Source of the DNA: Dermanyssus gallinae | Lineage: Eukaryota > Arthropoda > Arachnida > Mesostigmata > Dermanyssidae | Reading direction: 5' to 3' | Length of the DNA: 64,000 nt | NCBI GenBank assembly: GCA_003439945.1 | Contig: QVRM01006416.1 | Coordinates: 2,129,001 to 2,193,000 of the forward strand | Shown here: positions 23,222-34,276 of the stretch, in pieces | How positions within the stretch are numbered: the first letter of the stretch is position 1 | How the letters are laid out: each line of letters opens with the position of its first letter | Made by a program: the position numbers and the translations under genes | Notes under the pieces: model-generated | The model's database searches: none | Seen by the model: only the letters and a program-made list of their open reading frames with translations | Told to the model about the DNA's origin: nothing

Positions 23222-24530
23222 AAATGTGTTTGTATGTGCGTGCTGCTGTGTAAACGATGATACATGAAAGTCAAAATGCAGCTTGCTATTTACACACCGG
23301 ATGTTGATCCGCAAAGCGCACAGCCTGTATTGTCGATTGTATCGCTGCTCTCTGAGTGTACTGTAGTGCACCTATTGACGTGCAAGCTGCTACGCACCGG
23401 GGTCTTGCAATCGGAGAGGCATGACAAGTTCTAGTCGGTTTTAATTCGACTACGCAATAATAGTATTAGATGTGACTACTTATACTATTAGGGAAGATTG
23501 AGTTAAGAAATAACTTAATTAAAATAAAAATAAAACGAATTTAATTTTGGGATAATTTGGTATATACGAGAGGAATAATTTGTTATACCACATCTGCACA
23601 GATGTCAGGCTAAATCAGCTAACATTATATTTGTAATTGGTACATTTATTCATAATACATCTTATCAAACCCTCATGAAAAACATTTAACGAATAAGTAA
23701 ATATACAGCTACAGTCACTGAAGTAGATAAGTGCGAATCGAAAATGTGAGAATGAACTGGAGTAGGGGCCACTATATATCTTAGTTAGTACGCCAAGCCT
23801 TAGTGTCACAATAAGGGTGGTCGTTAGAGTAGCAGGAATCAACGGTTCGTAAACGTAGTGAAAAAAAACTATACACAACTACTCATTCTTATTATTATTA
23901 CAGACCGGCTATTATACAGACGCATAATTAAGCAAGTACTCGCTGAGTATGGCTAAGATAAGCCAACAAATGAACACGAATTGAAGCGCATCTAGTGTCA
24001 CTTGGTTTACAACTGCTGTCTCACCAGACACGGCTGCATCATGCTTGTAGTACGCAGTACGTTTTTAAGTGTTGTTGAGTAACTACAAATAGTACAGCAG
24101 CATTTAACGAAGGTTTGAAAATACTACAGCTTATAGACGTCGAGGTGTTACAATGAACAACGTGTCTTGTCGACATCGCTTCCATTGAGGTGACATTTTC
24201 TATTTATGCCTTTTTATGTTTAATGTAGTCGTTTTTTTCCCCCGGTATACAAAACTCAACACACCGGCTAGCTAAGCTACGACAGGAGGCTGCAGCGCTC
24301 GGCCTGAAGATCACAGCACCTAGCTCTTCTGTGCAAAGAAGTCGAAGAATCTCTTCCAACAGTCCATAGCAGTCTAAAATGACAGTAAGCCTCGAGGCGT
24401 ATATTTGGATACAGGCTACGCTCTCGGTGGTACGGCTTATACCCTCTATATTACCAACAATGAAAGCTAATCCGCAAAGCTCGTCCACGTGAGCTTCTCG
24501 CCTTGCAAATATAAAAGGTTGGCCACTGCT
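23222..24530. other. No recognisable gene
   Basis: AT-rich, with short frames only. Confidence 0.45.
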
Positions 24531-24534
24531 TCGA

Positions 24535-24620
24535 AGACAACAACGACGACGACAGCAGCAGCAACAACAACAACAACAGCGACGGCAACAATAACAACAA
24601 CAACAACAACAACAACGTCT
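24535..24620. repeat. (CAA)n/(CAG)n-rich triplet tract
   Basis: Mixed CAA, CAG and CGA triplets. The Gln frame is closed by a TAA inside the tract, and open frames on the other strand give only Cys/Arg runs. Confidence 0.85.
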
Positions 24621-25490
24621 CAAAAGGAGCTGAACCGAAGAAACGTTCAGGGGCAAAGACGTAACTCCTGGAGTAGACCAGTCTAACAATGGACAGCGTG
24701 TCTTTGCTTCTTTTATGTACCTTTTATGTACCTCCAAGTAAGTGTCGTTCACGCATTATCATTTAATGCTACGACACCATTTTGAACAAATAATTAAGAG
24801 ATCGCAAAATTTGTTACAAAGATACGAAAGAAGAACGTCGACCAAGAAACGTCGATTTGTATCAACACGACGATTTGCACGGCATTCTGGTCGTCCTCTC
24901 GACTGATTCCACACTCTCTGCTGGCGATGTCACAGATTAGGTCACTTGGAAGGGAGTTGTGTGTTTGTCATTGCAAAGTGACGATGTTAGTTTGAACTTA
25001 AACCGTACTTTTTCAATCAGCAATGAGTCGAGCATGATTTCGTCTTCAGCACGCCTGTCCAAAACGAAACAATTGCAAACGCCAAACGCCGTGCACCAGA
25101 GTAGTCGCCGCATGCAGTTATGGTTACTACAATACTCTGTGTGCTGTCCCTAATGAGTTTCTTCCCTTAGACATATAACGAAAAGTGCCCAACTCTGCGC
25201 GACAAGCTTAACTCCAAGATTTCAGATTCGGCAGATTTAAGTTCTCGCTAGTTCCTTCACATTTAGGAAATAGCCTAGATAAGTAACCTAGTAGTGTTGT
25301 GTTGATCGCACTTGGTCTAACCGAAAGTTACATCAGGTGGGAAAAAATGTACGAGAGATCGCCATATTAGTGGTGTAAGAGAGCCGGCCGTTTTCCTCCA
25401 CTTACCGCCGACCGAAGCACTAAGGACTACGCGGACTAACCGTTGTCAGCAACTGCGCTCTATGAGCACAATCACCAATGTAATCGCGCA
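24621..25490. other. No recognisable gene
   Basis: Short frames only. Confidence 0.45.
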
Positions 25491-25493
25491 CTC

Positions 25494-25494
25494 T

Positions 25495-25521
<27 letters not shown>
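25494..25521. repeat. (TA)n microsatellite
   Basis: Pure TA run. Confidence 0.9.
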
Positions 25522-25525
<4 letters not shown>

Positions 25526-26017
25526 AAAGAGCCACTGGTAAAACATGCTTACACACCTTCTGTGTTGACGATCTTGCGCAATTGCGTGGGATTTGCTGCT
25601 GCTGCTGTTGTTGACAGGACACGTCCTTAAAAACTCACCGAAATCCCACTCCGCTCTTCGTAACCCGGCCTTCGTGACCCGTGTGTCCGTGAAGTGGTCG
25701 GGATTTCTCCTTTTCGCACTACCACTCGGCCATTCATTACTTGGAATGCAGGTGGTGGTATATATACGCTGGGTTATCCCGAGTCTACGAGCCAGATGCA
25801 CTCTCCTGCTCAGTTCGCACCTGTTGAAGTATGTGACCATTGCGGCCATGATGGCAACGTTACGTCGTGGTTGTGACGTCGTGGCAATGTTGTCGACGTT
25901 CGACAAAGAAGCGACAAGCCCCTTTGCGTGAACATAAGTGCCCTTTACGGCCCTGCTCAGTGCGCCTGCGTGGAGTACGCATTCGGAGTTGCCCGTTCGC
26001 TTCGCAAATCTGGTGAG

Positions 26018-26123
26018 ACAACAGCAGGAACCACAATAACAACAACAGGAACAACAACAGCAACAACGACAACAACAGGAACAACAGCAGCAGCAACAAC
26101 GACAACAACAACAACAACACACG
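26018..26123. repeat. (CAA)n-rich triplet tract
   Basis: Mostly CAA with GGAACAA and CGACAA interruptions. Long frames crossing it are compositional, with no conserved domain on either side. Confidence 0.85.
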
Positions 26124-27884
26124 AGCACTTGGAGATTAACGAGCTGCTGTGTACAAGGGTCATTGCAGCAGGAGTTCCGGCAGGCTATGTCGGTCACTTT
26201 GGCCGGATATGAATGATGGCGTCACGTGTTGATTGGTTGCTGCTGCTGCTACAGTTGGACAGGCGACCCAGCACGGACGAAGCAGACTGGCAAGCTTTGA
26301 CGTAGAACGACCGCTGGCAAAGCAGCAAGGTCCCATTTTTCCGTTAAGCAAGTTATATTCATAGCTTCGCAGTAGTAAGGGCCGTGGAAGCTGCTAGGTA
26401 GGGGGTTCTAGTTGCGGTCCTATTTTCGCGGCAGTCGACTCAACGGCAGCATAACAGGCAGGCGTATGATGATGTACTGCGAAATTGGTGAAATGTGCCC
26501 TACTTTCGACTACCTAGATTTCCGATCGGCCAAAATGTCACACAACGTATCGAACAAGGCCAGTTGCGTTCTGTGGCGCCTATGTGGCCTTCATCAGCGT
26601 TATAATTGTCGCGGCGTTAGCGATGCCTCGTGTGCTCCTTTTTCGATAGCAATGACATATTGGAGTTGGAGTCTTTTCAATGTGGTCTCGGTATCGACGG
26701 CCATCGACGAGCGCCGAGTGCATCTAACGAATATTGAAATTGGTTCAAGTTGTGGATGTGCTTCGCGGTGCGCTCCAGAAACACAACGACTTGAGAATAA
26801 ACCTGAGACCTACTAATGCCGACAATTAAATTGTCGAATAATACATTTATTTGTACATTGTCAGTGTTCAATTCAAACAATTGCAATAAGAAGTTAGAGG
26901 TAGAGGAGTCTGGTCGAAAAACTCTTAGATTAGGCTTCCATAACATCGATGCGTGGTAGAAAATCGGATCGCGACTGATCCTGTTAGACTAACAATTAAA
27001 CTGAACAATTAAAACAAGATTCTTTCTAACTGAAAGCGGCGATGGCCGAATCAATTGTGGCAGCACGATAATATAACGACAACAGCAATAACAGCAGCAC
27101 TAGCGTATATGTGTTGACCTAAACGTACGCCTATTAATAATAGGCAAATAACATTTAGAAATGACTGTCTAGGTGTATGACATCAGCGCAAGCATTTGTG
27201 ACACCGTCCTTATCTACATATACATATGTATATCTCCTTAGATATATACAGATATATATATATATATATATATATTACCACTGTGTCCGCAGGCAAACGC
27301 GTACGATTATCCACTGTGCGTTGCGTCTGAGTCGGACCAGTCATTGATTAACAGCGCTCCCGTTCCTGCATGTGTATGCGCTGCTTCTGCCCTAATGAAA
27401 TTCACTGCCACTCTTGTTCCGTTAGGCTTCAACGTTCGACGTGGTAATTTCGGTAGCGACGCAGACTGTATCACGCTACTCGGCGCCCAGCAGGGAGGGC
27501 TCGGCGACCAGAACACCGGCGCAGTGTTCGCTCACACAGTGTGCAGTTAGAAACGGAAACAACATCCAGTTCCAGACAGGACGCAGCGTTTTAATTAGAT
27601 TAGAGGGAGATCTCATAGGGCTGCAAAGGTTATGCTTGAAACAGAATGTCACTTCTAGCGAGTAGCGTGGACGACGCCAGAATCAATCATGTCACCGGCA
27701 GGAAGCTCCTGACATGAAGCTTCTGATTGCACCACATTCCTAGGCGCGAACAGCCAATGAATATTTGCACCCATCATTAAAGATGGACTTTAGACTAGAC
27801 AGAAATACTTTGGCTTCACCACAGCCTAAGCTCAGTATTGCCGCGTAGACACAGTGTCATAGAGTCTTACAGTTTACGAAATAG
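26124..27884. other. No recognisable gene; (TA)n at 27251-27276
   Basis: Unassigned sequence with short frames. The region near 27300-27560 has longer open frames on both strands but no motif I recognise. Confidence 0.4.
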
Positions 27885-27943
27885 TTTACTTTAACGAACT
27901 CTACAATTTTCTAGACGTGCTTCAAATCTTTCTAGAAAACCCT
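27885..27943 (-). mobile_element. Terminal fragment of the fold-back DNA element family
   Basis: The phrases tttactttaacgaactctacaa and caaatctttctag-aaaaccc match, with substitutions, the right terminus of the fold-back element (7028-7084). The end again abuts TA repeats. Confidence 0.7.
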
Positions 27944-27954
27944 ATATATATATG

Positions 27955-28199
27955 CCTTCGAGACCTTGGGACCACCGGGCCCTCTGACTGAGAGACTGCT
28001 TACTAAATTGGGCGAACGTTTGAAGATAACTACTGGGCACAAGAGAGCCGCACAATTCTTACGCCAGAGGCTTTCCATTGATGTCCAGCGAGCCAACGCA
28101 ATCTCAATTTTAGGATCGCTTGACGAATGGTGCAGACTAGGGCTAATCTAAGCTGAAAATTAACACGTTCACTTACGTACTTAAACCGAAAATTTGCGT
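27955..28199 (+). pseudogene. RLE-type non-LTR 3' fragment F, inserted between (TA)n tracts
   Basis: The plus-strand frame reads FETLGPPGPLTERL, then TTGHKRAAQFLRQRLS and QRANAIS, ending at a stop near 28151. This matches the extreme C-terminus of elements C and E (ETLGPISS, ATGDKRAGEYL). About 50 bp of 3' UTR then run into (TA)n. The 5' end begins at a short TA run shared with the DNA-element end on its left. Only the last ~65 codons remain. It represents another RLE lineage, found here in TA rather than TAA repeats. Confidence 0.75.

Positions 28200-28288
<89 letters not shown>
28200..28288. repeat. (TA)n microsatellite, about 44 units
   Basis: Nearly pure TA with two ACA interruptions. 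It lies between the 3' end of F (plus) and the 3' end of G (minus). Confidence 0.95.
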
Positions 28289-30249
28289 GATTGATTGATT
28301 GATTTATTATTCGCTTGGCATGCATACCTAAATACACATGTCACCCTTTTTTATCAGGGGCGCTTAGAGCGGCAGCATATATGTTACCTATGCATCTGAA
28401 TAATCAATGTACACTTCCATACCTACTGAGCATTTGCTTTCCATTGGGACAGCCTCTTCTTTGTAATATCGACCAGGTCTTTTCTAACGGTTGGTCCTAG
28501 AGCTAAGGCATCCGATAGCTCTATATCTCTGCTTCCCCCTAGGGCTGTACATTCTTTAACATTATGCTCAATTGACTCATTCCCTAGCCCACATGCTCGA
28601 CATTCTGTACTTTGTCCCTCCATATATTTAGCTCTTTGTATCCTTGTATCCAACATCCCTGCCCTGGCATCTGCCAATAGCCCGCTCGCTCTTGAATTAT
28701 CGTATACCCATTCTACCCCGCCCCTTTCCGTCTTTTCCTTTCCGTATATACTTGCCAAACTCGATCTGGAACCCATCGCCAATTTCCATTTGCCTGTATA
28801 TGACTTGTTCACCCTCAATTTCACCATCTTCTCCGATATTCCCGCTCTGGCCCATTGCTGACTATTGTACCCAATCTCCCTAGCTGCAAATTCTACTCTG
28901 CGATCCCACTTCGTTTTCATCTTTAGTGCCGTCTTTACCAGCTGCATCTGTTTAACCCATCTTTTATTTGTGACACTTTTAATCCTAACACTAAATCTTA
29001 GCTTACTTTGTACTTCCCTTTGTATAAATTTTGACATTCCTCCTTCGCCCTCAAGAAATTCCCTAGCGCAATTAAAACGGCAACCCAATGCAAATCTTAT
29101 CACTTCTCTTTGTATTGTTTCTAACTTCTTTCCTAACCCCGCGCTGTGGACCAGAGAGGCATTAGCAAAGGTCAATCCTGGCACATACATGGCCTTCCAT
29201 ATATTCCTTGTTACTATATATTTGTTAAACCCCCAGAGGCCCTTACACCTTACTGCATTTCTTCCTCTTTCAGCTTTCTTCCTCCGTAATATCTCTTCTT
29301 TTTCTAGATAATTCCCCCCTGTAGTCATTGTCACCCCAAGATACTTGTACTCACTTTTATACTCCAATTCCTTCCCCTGTACTACAAGCTTTCTTTCCTC
29401 CCTAATTCCGTTAAATACTAAAATTGCGCTCTTTTTTTCATTAAACACCATGTCTAGTTCCTCCGCTGCTTCCCCACATGCATTCAACATTTGTTGAACC
29501 TCGCTAGTGCCCCGCCCTAACACTACCATATCATCAGCAAACAGCAGCACAGGTGTCTTGATATATACACCTTTTTCCCCTATCTGCCACCCTAAACCCG
29601 TTTTATTAATCCTTCGCGCTATTCTCTCTATATACATCAAAAAAATAACCGATGACAACGGACAGCCTTGCCTGACCCCCTTAGCGACTATGAACTCTCT
29701 AGATTGTTCGGCTGCTATTATTATTCTTACCGTGTTATTTCTGTAAATTTCTTCCAGCAACTCTACCCAACTTCTCTCCAAACCCTCCTCTAGCATAATT
29801 TTATACAGCTTTGTTCTGTCCACCATATCATATGCTTTCTTAAGATCTAAAAATCCTGCCACACACCCTTGTCCCCGCAATCTCGATGTTTCGACAACCT
29901 GGCTTAGTAGGAAAAGGTGATCGTCTAGCCTATATCCTTTCCTAAATCCGCATTGCCATTCTCCTATTTTCTCATTTGTCTCCAGAATACTCTGCAGCCT
30001 ATTCTTAAACACTTGCATAAATATTCGATACGCTATAGGTGTAATTGTGATCGGTCGCCTATTTTGTAGAGTGTCATTATCTACCCCCTCCTTGGGAATA
30101 AGAGAAACTCTTCCCTTGCGCCAACCCTCCGGGATTCTGCCCCCTCCAAATATATTATTAAATTGCTTCGTTAGATAATGCACGTACTCTTTTCCCAAAG
30201 CCTGTACAATTCCTACCGAAATCCCGTCAAGACCACACGCCGTTTTTGG
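28289..30249 (-). mobile_element. Non-LTR retrotransposon G (5'-truncated LINE)
   Basis: About 2 kb, minus strand, bounded by (TA)n on both sides. The 3' end carries four ATCA-type units (gattgattgattgatt on plus) before the TA tract. The 5' end stops inside the RT fingers. A roughly 60-bp 3'-terminal segment recurs in fragments I (31205-31434) and H (34013-34110). Confidence 0.85.
28423..30247 (-). pseudogene. Reverse transcriptase of LINE G, 5'-truncated but open
   Basis: This is the C-terminal two thirds of a LINE ORF2. Just upstream of the first Met the frame reads TACGLDGISVGIV, the usual start of RT fingers, and is cut by the TA tract. Motifs numbered from that Met: NRRPIT (46-51), FLDLKKAYD (D118), RQGCPLS (176-182) and catalytic FADD (220-223). 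A YLGVTM-type thumb follows. The C-terminus has a zinc cluster C533-C536-H545-C550 (CRACGLGNESIEHNVKEC). RLE motifs are absent, so the lost N-terminus probably carried an AP-type endonuclease. About 600 codons without a stop imply recent insertion. It resembles LINEs of arthropods, but I cannot assign the clade. Confidence 0.88.
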
Positions 30250-30263
30250 ATATATATATATAT
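30250..30263. repeat. (TA)7 at the 5' junction of LINE G
   Basis: Short pure TA run exactly at the truncation point. Confidence 0.9.
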
Positions 30264-31159
30264 TCAGACACGGGCGATAGCCTTTTCTGCAAAATTACCT
30301 GAATAGTTATAATTGTTTGAATTTATGTAATAATGGAAATTTCGAGCTCAATGAAGAGTTATTGAACTTAAATAAATTTGCCGTCCGGAGACGACGGTCC
30401 CATAAAAAAAAAAATATATATATATATATGTAAATTGTTTTAGATATTAATTGGTAAAATGCGTGATGCACACCGGACGCCATTGCTAAAGCCACGGGAG
30501 TGGCTTTAGTGGGGGACTCATAAACTCACTAAGGCTTTTGTGCGGGACACATAAACTCACTAAAGTCCAGTCGTCCTCTTTGCCCCTTGTCGGAGGGTGG
30601 GCGCAGTACTGTCTCCTCGAGATTACTTGACCTGGCCACTCTTATTGCCATTTAGGTTGCTCGACCTTGTTTGGCAGTTATTCTCACTTCGGAGACAGAT
30701 TCTGCGAATCTTTCTGCCATAATCCAGGATCCGTAATCCTTAAGGAGCGCTTCTACAAGATCTTGGTATGTCAGGGGGTTCCCCAGTCGTAGGTTCTAGG
30801 ACAGTAACTTTTGCTCAGTGTCGAAAAAGGCTCTTGTCTATTACTGATGCTAAGAGACGGCGCGGAGAATCGTTGTGTCTCTGATTCGTGGAAGGATTTT
30901 GCGTAGCTCTAGTGGGCGCAAGCTGGATTCTCTGCAGGCTTCTTCTAGTAGTGCAGAGACATAGAAGGTTACGTAGCGATGATTGGATACGATTGCCTTT
31001 TTTCCTTGTGGATCCGTTCGTCGGTTATTCGATGAGTTAGTCCCTCTGATGCAAACGTCAAGTCTAATGTTGATCTGTGTCGACCATTGTCGATGGCGTA
31101 CTCTTTTCCTTAATGAGGATCTGCTTGTCCAAAGCCTGTGGGCCGCATAACATTCCTTT

Positions 31160-31161
<2 letters not shown>
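30264..31161. other. No recognisable gene
   Basis: Unassigned sequence with a TA run near 30413-30430. Confidence 0.4.

Positions 31162-31204
<43 letters not shown>
31162..31204. repeat. (TA)n microsatellite
   Basis: Pure TA, left flank of fragment I. Confidence 0.92.
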
Positions 31205-31207
<3 letters not shown>

Positions 31208-31431
31208 GGAAGACATGGTAAAATATGTACAAGAAGTTAACGACACTTATCATTTAGATAATTAGTGCCTATGGTGCAAAAATGGCTAACTTACTTTTGT
31301 GCATTATGTTTTGTGTATAGTTGTAGAGCATTCTGTGAATGCACAGAAGGAAAACCTATTTGCTGCTCTAAGCGCCCCTGATATAAGAGGGTGGCATGTG
31401 TATTTAATTGTACATGCCAAGCGTAAAATAA

Positions 31432-31434
<3 letters not shown>
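31205..31434 (+). mobile_element. 3'-end fragment I of the LINE G family
   Basis: The sequence gctctaagcgcccctgat, then gacatgtgtattta-like and gccaagcg segments at 31365-31430 match the reverse complement of the 3' UTR of G (28313-28380). The earlier part has no clear match. Both ends lie at TA tracts. Confidence 0.7.

Positions 31435-31502
<68 letters not shown>
31435..31502. repeat. (TA)n microsatellite
   Basis: Pure TA run of about 34 units at the 3' end of fragment I. Confidence 0.95.
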
Positions 31503-31505
<3 letters not shown>

Positions 31506-32901
31506 GCGTGAGTGCATATATGTATATGTGAGAGCTTAATGGGTAACGACCAACACGGGTTAGGCAGGGTGCTCTCATTATAGGTCTACTAACGACTCCA
31601 AACTCACATCTGACTGCCCTACTACTGAAACTATGTCATCTCTCTGGCCATCAGCAACCCTCCAAGGAGCGGCAGTGACCTCGCACGCCAACAGTCAGAC
31701 AAATTAATTAATTATGACTGCAGCCCCCTTCCTGAAGATTCTGCTTTTGAGCCAAGAGTTTGACACACTTGCTCAGATACCACAACTGCCCGATAGTTAT
31801 AGGTGGGGGTAATTAGATAGTGATATGTGGGTTGCGTTGAACTTCAAAGGCTGACCCCCCTTCGGATGATGACACCGCTTTAAATTACACCTTTACTCGG
31901 GCACTGAGGTCTGCTGACTTGCGTGTTTACCGGAACTTCACAGACGGACCTGACAGCCTTACTCGGACCCCCGTTTAGCGTGGCCGTATGTTTGTTTAGG
32001 ACGTAATTGTAACCGACTCATTAGTGCATTTCAATGGTCGGTGCAGGTGCGGGCCGAGAAGGTTCAATTTGGCAAGTTTGATTGCTTGCAGGAAGCTTAC
32101 AAATGCAGGTAATATTCTGACGTTGGTTATCCGCACCAATTTTTGCGTTCAGGTCCGAGAAAATGGGACGTCTAGGCCCCCTTACAATCAAGTTCATTTA
32201 GCGGTTGTATAGGAGCCCTAACTTTCGACGGACCACTCATAAGTGTCCCACAATATTTCTTCAGAGGCTGTCGCTCGACATTCAACGTGAAAATGTAACT
32301 GTTCGGGGCATATTGTTGAACTGTTCCCAGCTAATCCTGGGCTAAATAACCTGTGACTACACGTTTGCGCGGAGACAACTGTTCTCTCTAGAGTTCTAAC
32401 ATAAACATTTTTTTGAAACATGATACAAATAGATAATAAACCACACCGCTGAGAGTGAGTACTCTCTGACATAAAATGCTGAAATGTGTACTTGAGTACA
32501 AGTTAATATATATATATATATATAATGCCATCTTTCAGCCAAACATGTGAAGCGCACCGACCATGTGGGCAAGACACAGCGTCGTCCTAGCAGTACCCGC
32601 TGCGGTGAAGAAGTGACTTACCGACTCGCCGTCCCGAGTCTCATTCGATGCCTGGCTGACGGCACGCCTCACCGCTCAAGTCTAAGGCATTACCGACAAA
32701 CGACCTTGCCGCCCGCGACTCTCCTGTCCAATGACAGACCTCATCTGCGTGCCCCTCATCCAGTAAACCAACGAGCGGGAGAGAGAGAGGGCACCTGGTT
32801 TAATTTTACCTACTTGTTCTACCTACTGTTGTTGCCACAACAGCAACAGCACAATCATAACCGCAGCTACAACAGCAAAACAGCAGTAACAACAACAAAA
32901 C

Positions 32902-32940
<39 letters not shown>

Positions 32941-33210
32941 GCAGTACCACTATCCCCTTACTACGTTATACTGTTATCTCAACGACGGCGACGACTATGA
33001 CTCCGACCATCTATCTATCTGTATGTCAGACGGCGTCACCGCTACCTTCCGAGACGTTGTTCGTTACGTCGGCATGTCAACGTAAAAATACCACCACCAC
33101 CAGGTTTAGCTTCTTTCGCTCCGCTGACGAGATCTGCAATTAATGTCAGCCAGTGTTTGCTTGCGGAAACAGCGCGTCCCCGAGCTATGTGGGTGTGTTT
33201 AGTGGGACAC

Positions 33211-33249
<39 letters not shown>

Positions 33250-33621
33250 TACTTGTATGTGTACCTGTGTCTCCTGTACCGCCTGTGTCGAGCGAGTATC
33301 TTTGAACATTTGGCTAGACTAACTACGCAGTGCTGCGATTCAGAGAATTCCTCTCACAATGCATGAGTAGGTACTACGGGCGGATGAGCCGGAAGCAGTA
33401 CGGACGCCGTCTTCACTGTATCACTCGTTTCGCTACTTTCCTGTACCATAGGCGGCCAGTCAGTTAGTCAGTCAGTCATTCGACTAGCAGATAGCAGATA
33501 TTGCGGGCAGCGGCAAAATGCATGCTTATCTGTGTCCGTGTGCAAGACTGTGCTGTGCAGAAGCTCCATGTCATAGAAGTCAACCGTAGCGTGCCGCATT
33601 CCCACTATTCTATCTCAGCCA
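31503..33621. other. No recognisable gene; (TA)n and (ATT)n tracts
   Basis: TA tracts lie at about 32506-32524 and 33212-33245, and an ATT tract at 32902-32940. A 198-codon frame (32547-33143) spans the ATT tract as a Leu run, shows no domain and is probably spurious. Confidence 0.45.
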
Positions 33622-33806
33622 GAAAGTTTTCGAACTGACCCTCAGGCCAAGATTTAACGTCCATGGAACTGTTTTTCACATTGCTTCATAGACGGACCCG
33701 CATAAATACAAATGTGTAACGATGGGGCTCGAACTTGTGCACCTATCTATGTGTCTCCTCCGGTAGCGAGGCGGAGACTTAAGCGACCACGCCACCGGGC
33801 TTGACT
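33622..33806 (-). mobile_element. tRNA-derived SINE, family 1
   Basis: Minus-strand copy with an A-box-like ggtggcgtggtcgc near 33795, B-box-like gttcgagccc near 33725-33737, and the shared body ending near 33640. It diverges from the 7985-8195 copy by scattered substitutions and small indels. Confidence 0.75.
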
Positions 33807-33973
33807 GACTCATTTAATCTACCGTCGGTTTGTGTAGATCTTTATCTCTAGATCTATCTCACCCCTGGGCTAAATTTTACAAAATTGCTTTGAAAATTTG
33901 TGTGCGTTGCGCTGAAATCGAGTCGGGAACATCTTTTGCTGGAGCCGCCGGTAATCACCTCACCTCTGTCCCG

Positions 33974-33975
<2 letters not shown>

Positions 33976-34012
<37 letters not shown>
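33976..34012. repeat. (TA)n microsatellite
   Basis: Pure TA run adjoining fragment H. Confidence 0.93.
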
Positions 34013-34016
<4 letters not shown>

Positions 34017-34110
34017 ATACTTACTATTCGCCTAACGTGTACACCTAAATACACATGTCACCCTTTTTATAGAGCGTTTGCCCAACAGTCCTTGTCTCAG
34101 CATGCTCGCT
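34013..34110 (-). mobile_element. 3'-end fragment H of the LINE G family
   Basis: acacctaaatacacatgtca at 34050-34069 and the following cccttttta match the 3' UTR of LINE G (28327 onward). As in G, the 3' boundary lies at a TA tract. Confidence 0.65.
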
Positions 34111-34112
34111 GA

Positions 34113-34248
34113 CTCTCAGCGGTATGGTTCATCATTTATTTTCGACGAAGATCGCTTGGAAAAAAATTATCAACAAGAGAAATCGAACCGGCTATATTCC
34201 GGTAGATGATAACCTTGCCAAGTGCACTCCCTAGACCACGCCGGCCCG
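34113..34248 (-). mobile_element. tRNA-derived SINE, family 2
   Basis: The minus strand shows a tRNA-like head: a ccggcgtggtct A-box-like start at about 34240, and an accatcta-type arm, then a ccggttcgatttc B box near 34175. The same head and body occur at 61287-61425. It abuts a TA tract that in turn abuts the mariner. Confidence 0.65.
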
Positions 34249-34276
34249 TATATATATATATATATATATATATATA
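34249..34276. repeat. (TA)n between SINE and mariner
   Basis: Pure TA run. Confidence 0.92.

Noticed and set aside
24204..24752. Minus-strand 182-codon frame with a long Cys run
   Set aside because: The Cys/Arg run is the reverse strand of the CAA/CAG triplet tract, and there is no conserved domain on either side.
25472..26197. Minus-strand 241-codon Cys-rich frame
   Set aside because: Same cause: it spans the CAA tract at 26018-26123 and a TA tract, giving poly-Cys and Ile-Tyr runs.
31162..31502. TA tracts read as a CRISPR-like repeat-spacer array
   Set aside because: Repeats are plain dinucleotides of unequal length, spacers are element fragments, and the genome is eukaryotic.
32547..33143. 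198-codon plus-strand frame
   Set aside because: Contains an ATT-derived Leu run and low-complexity Thr/Gln stretches with no motif.
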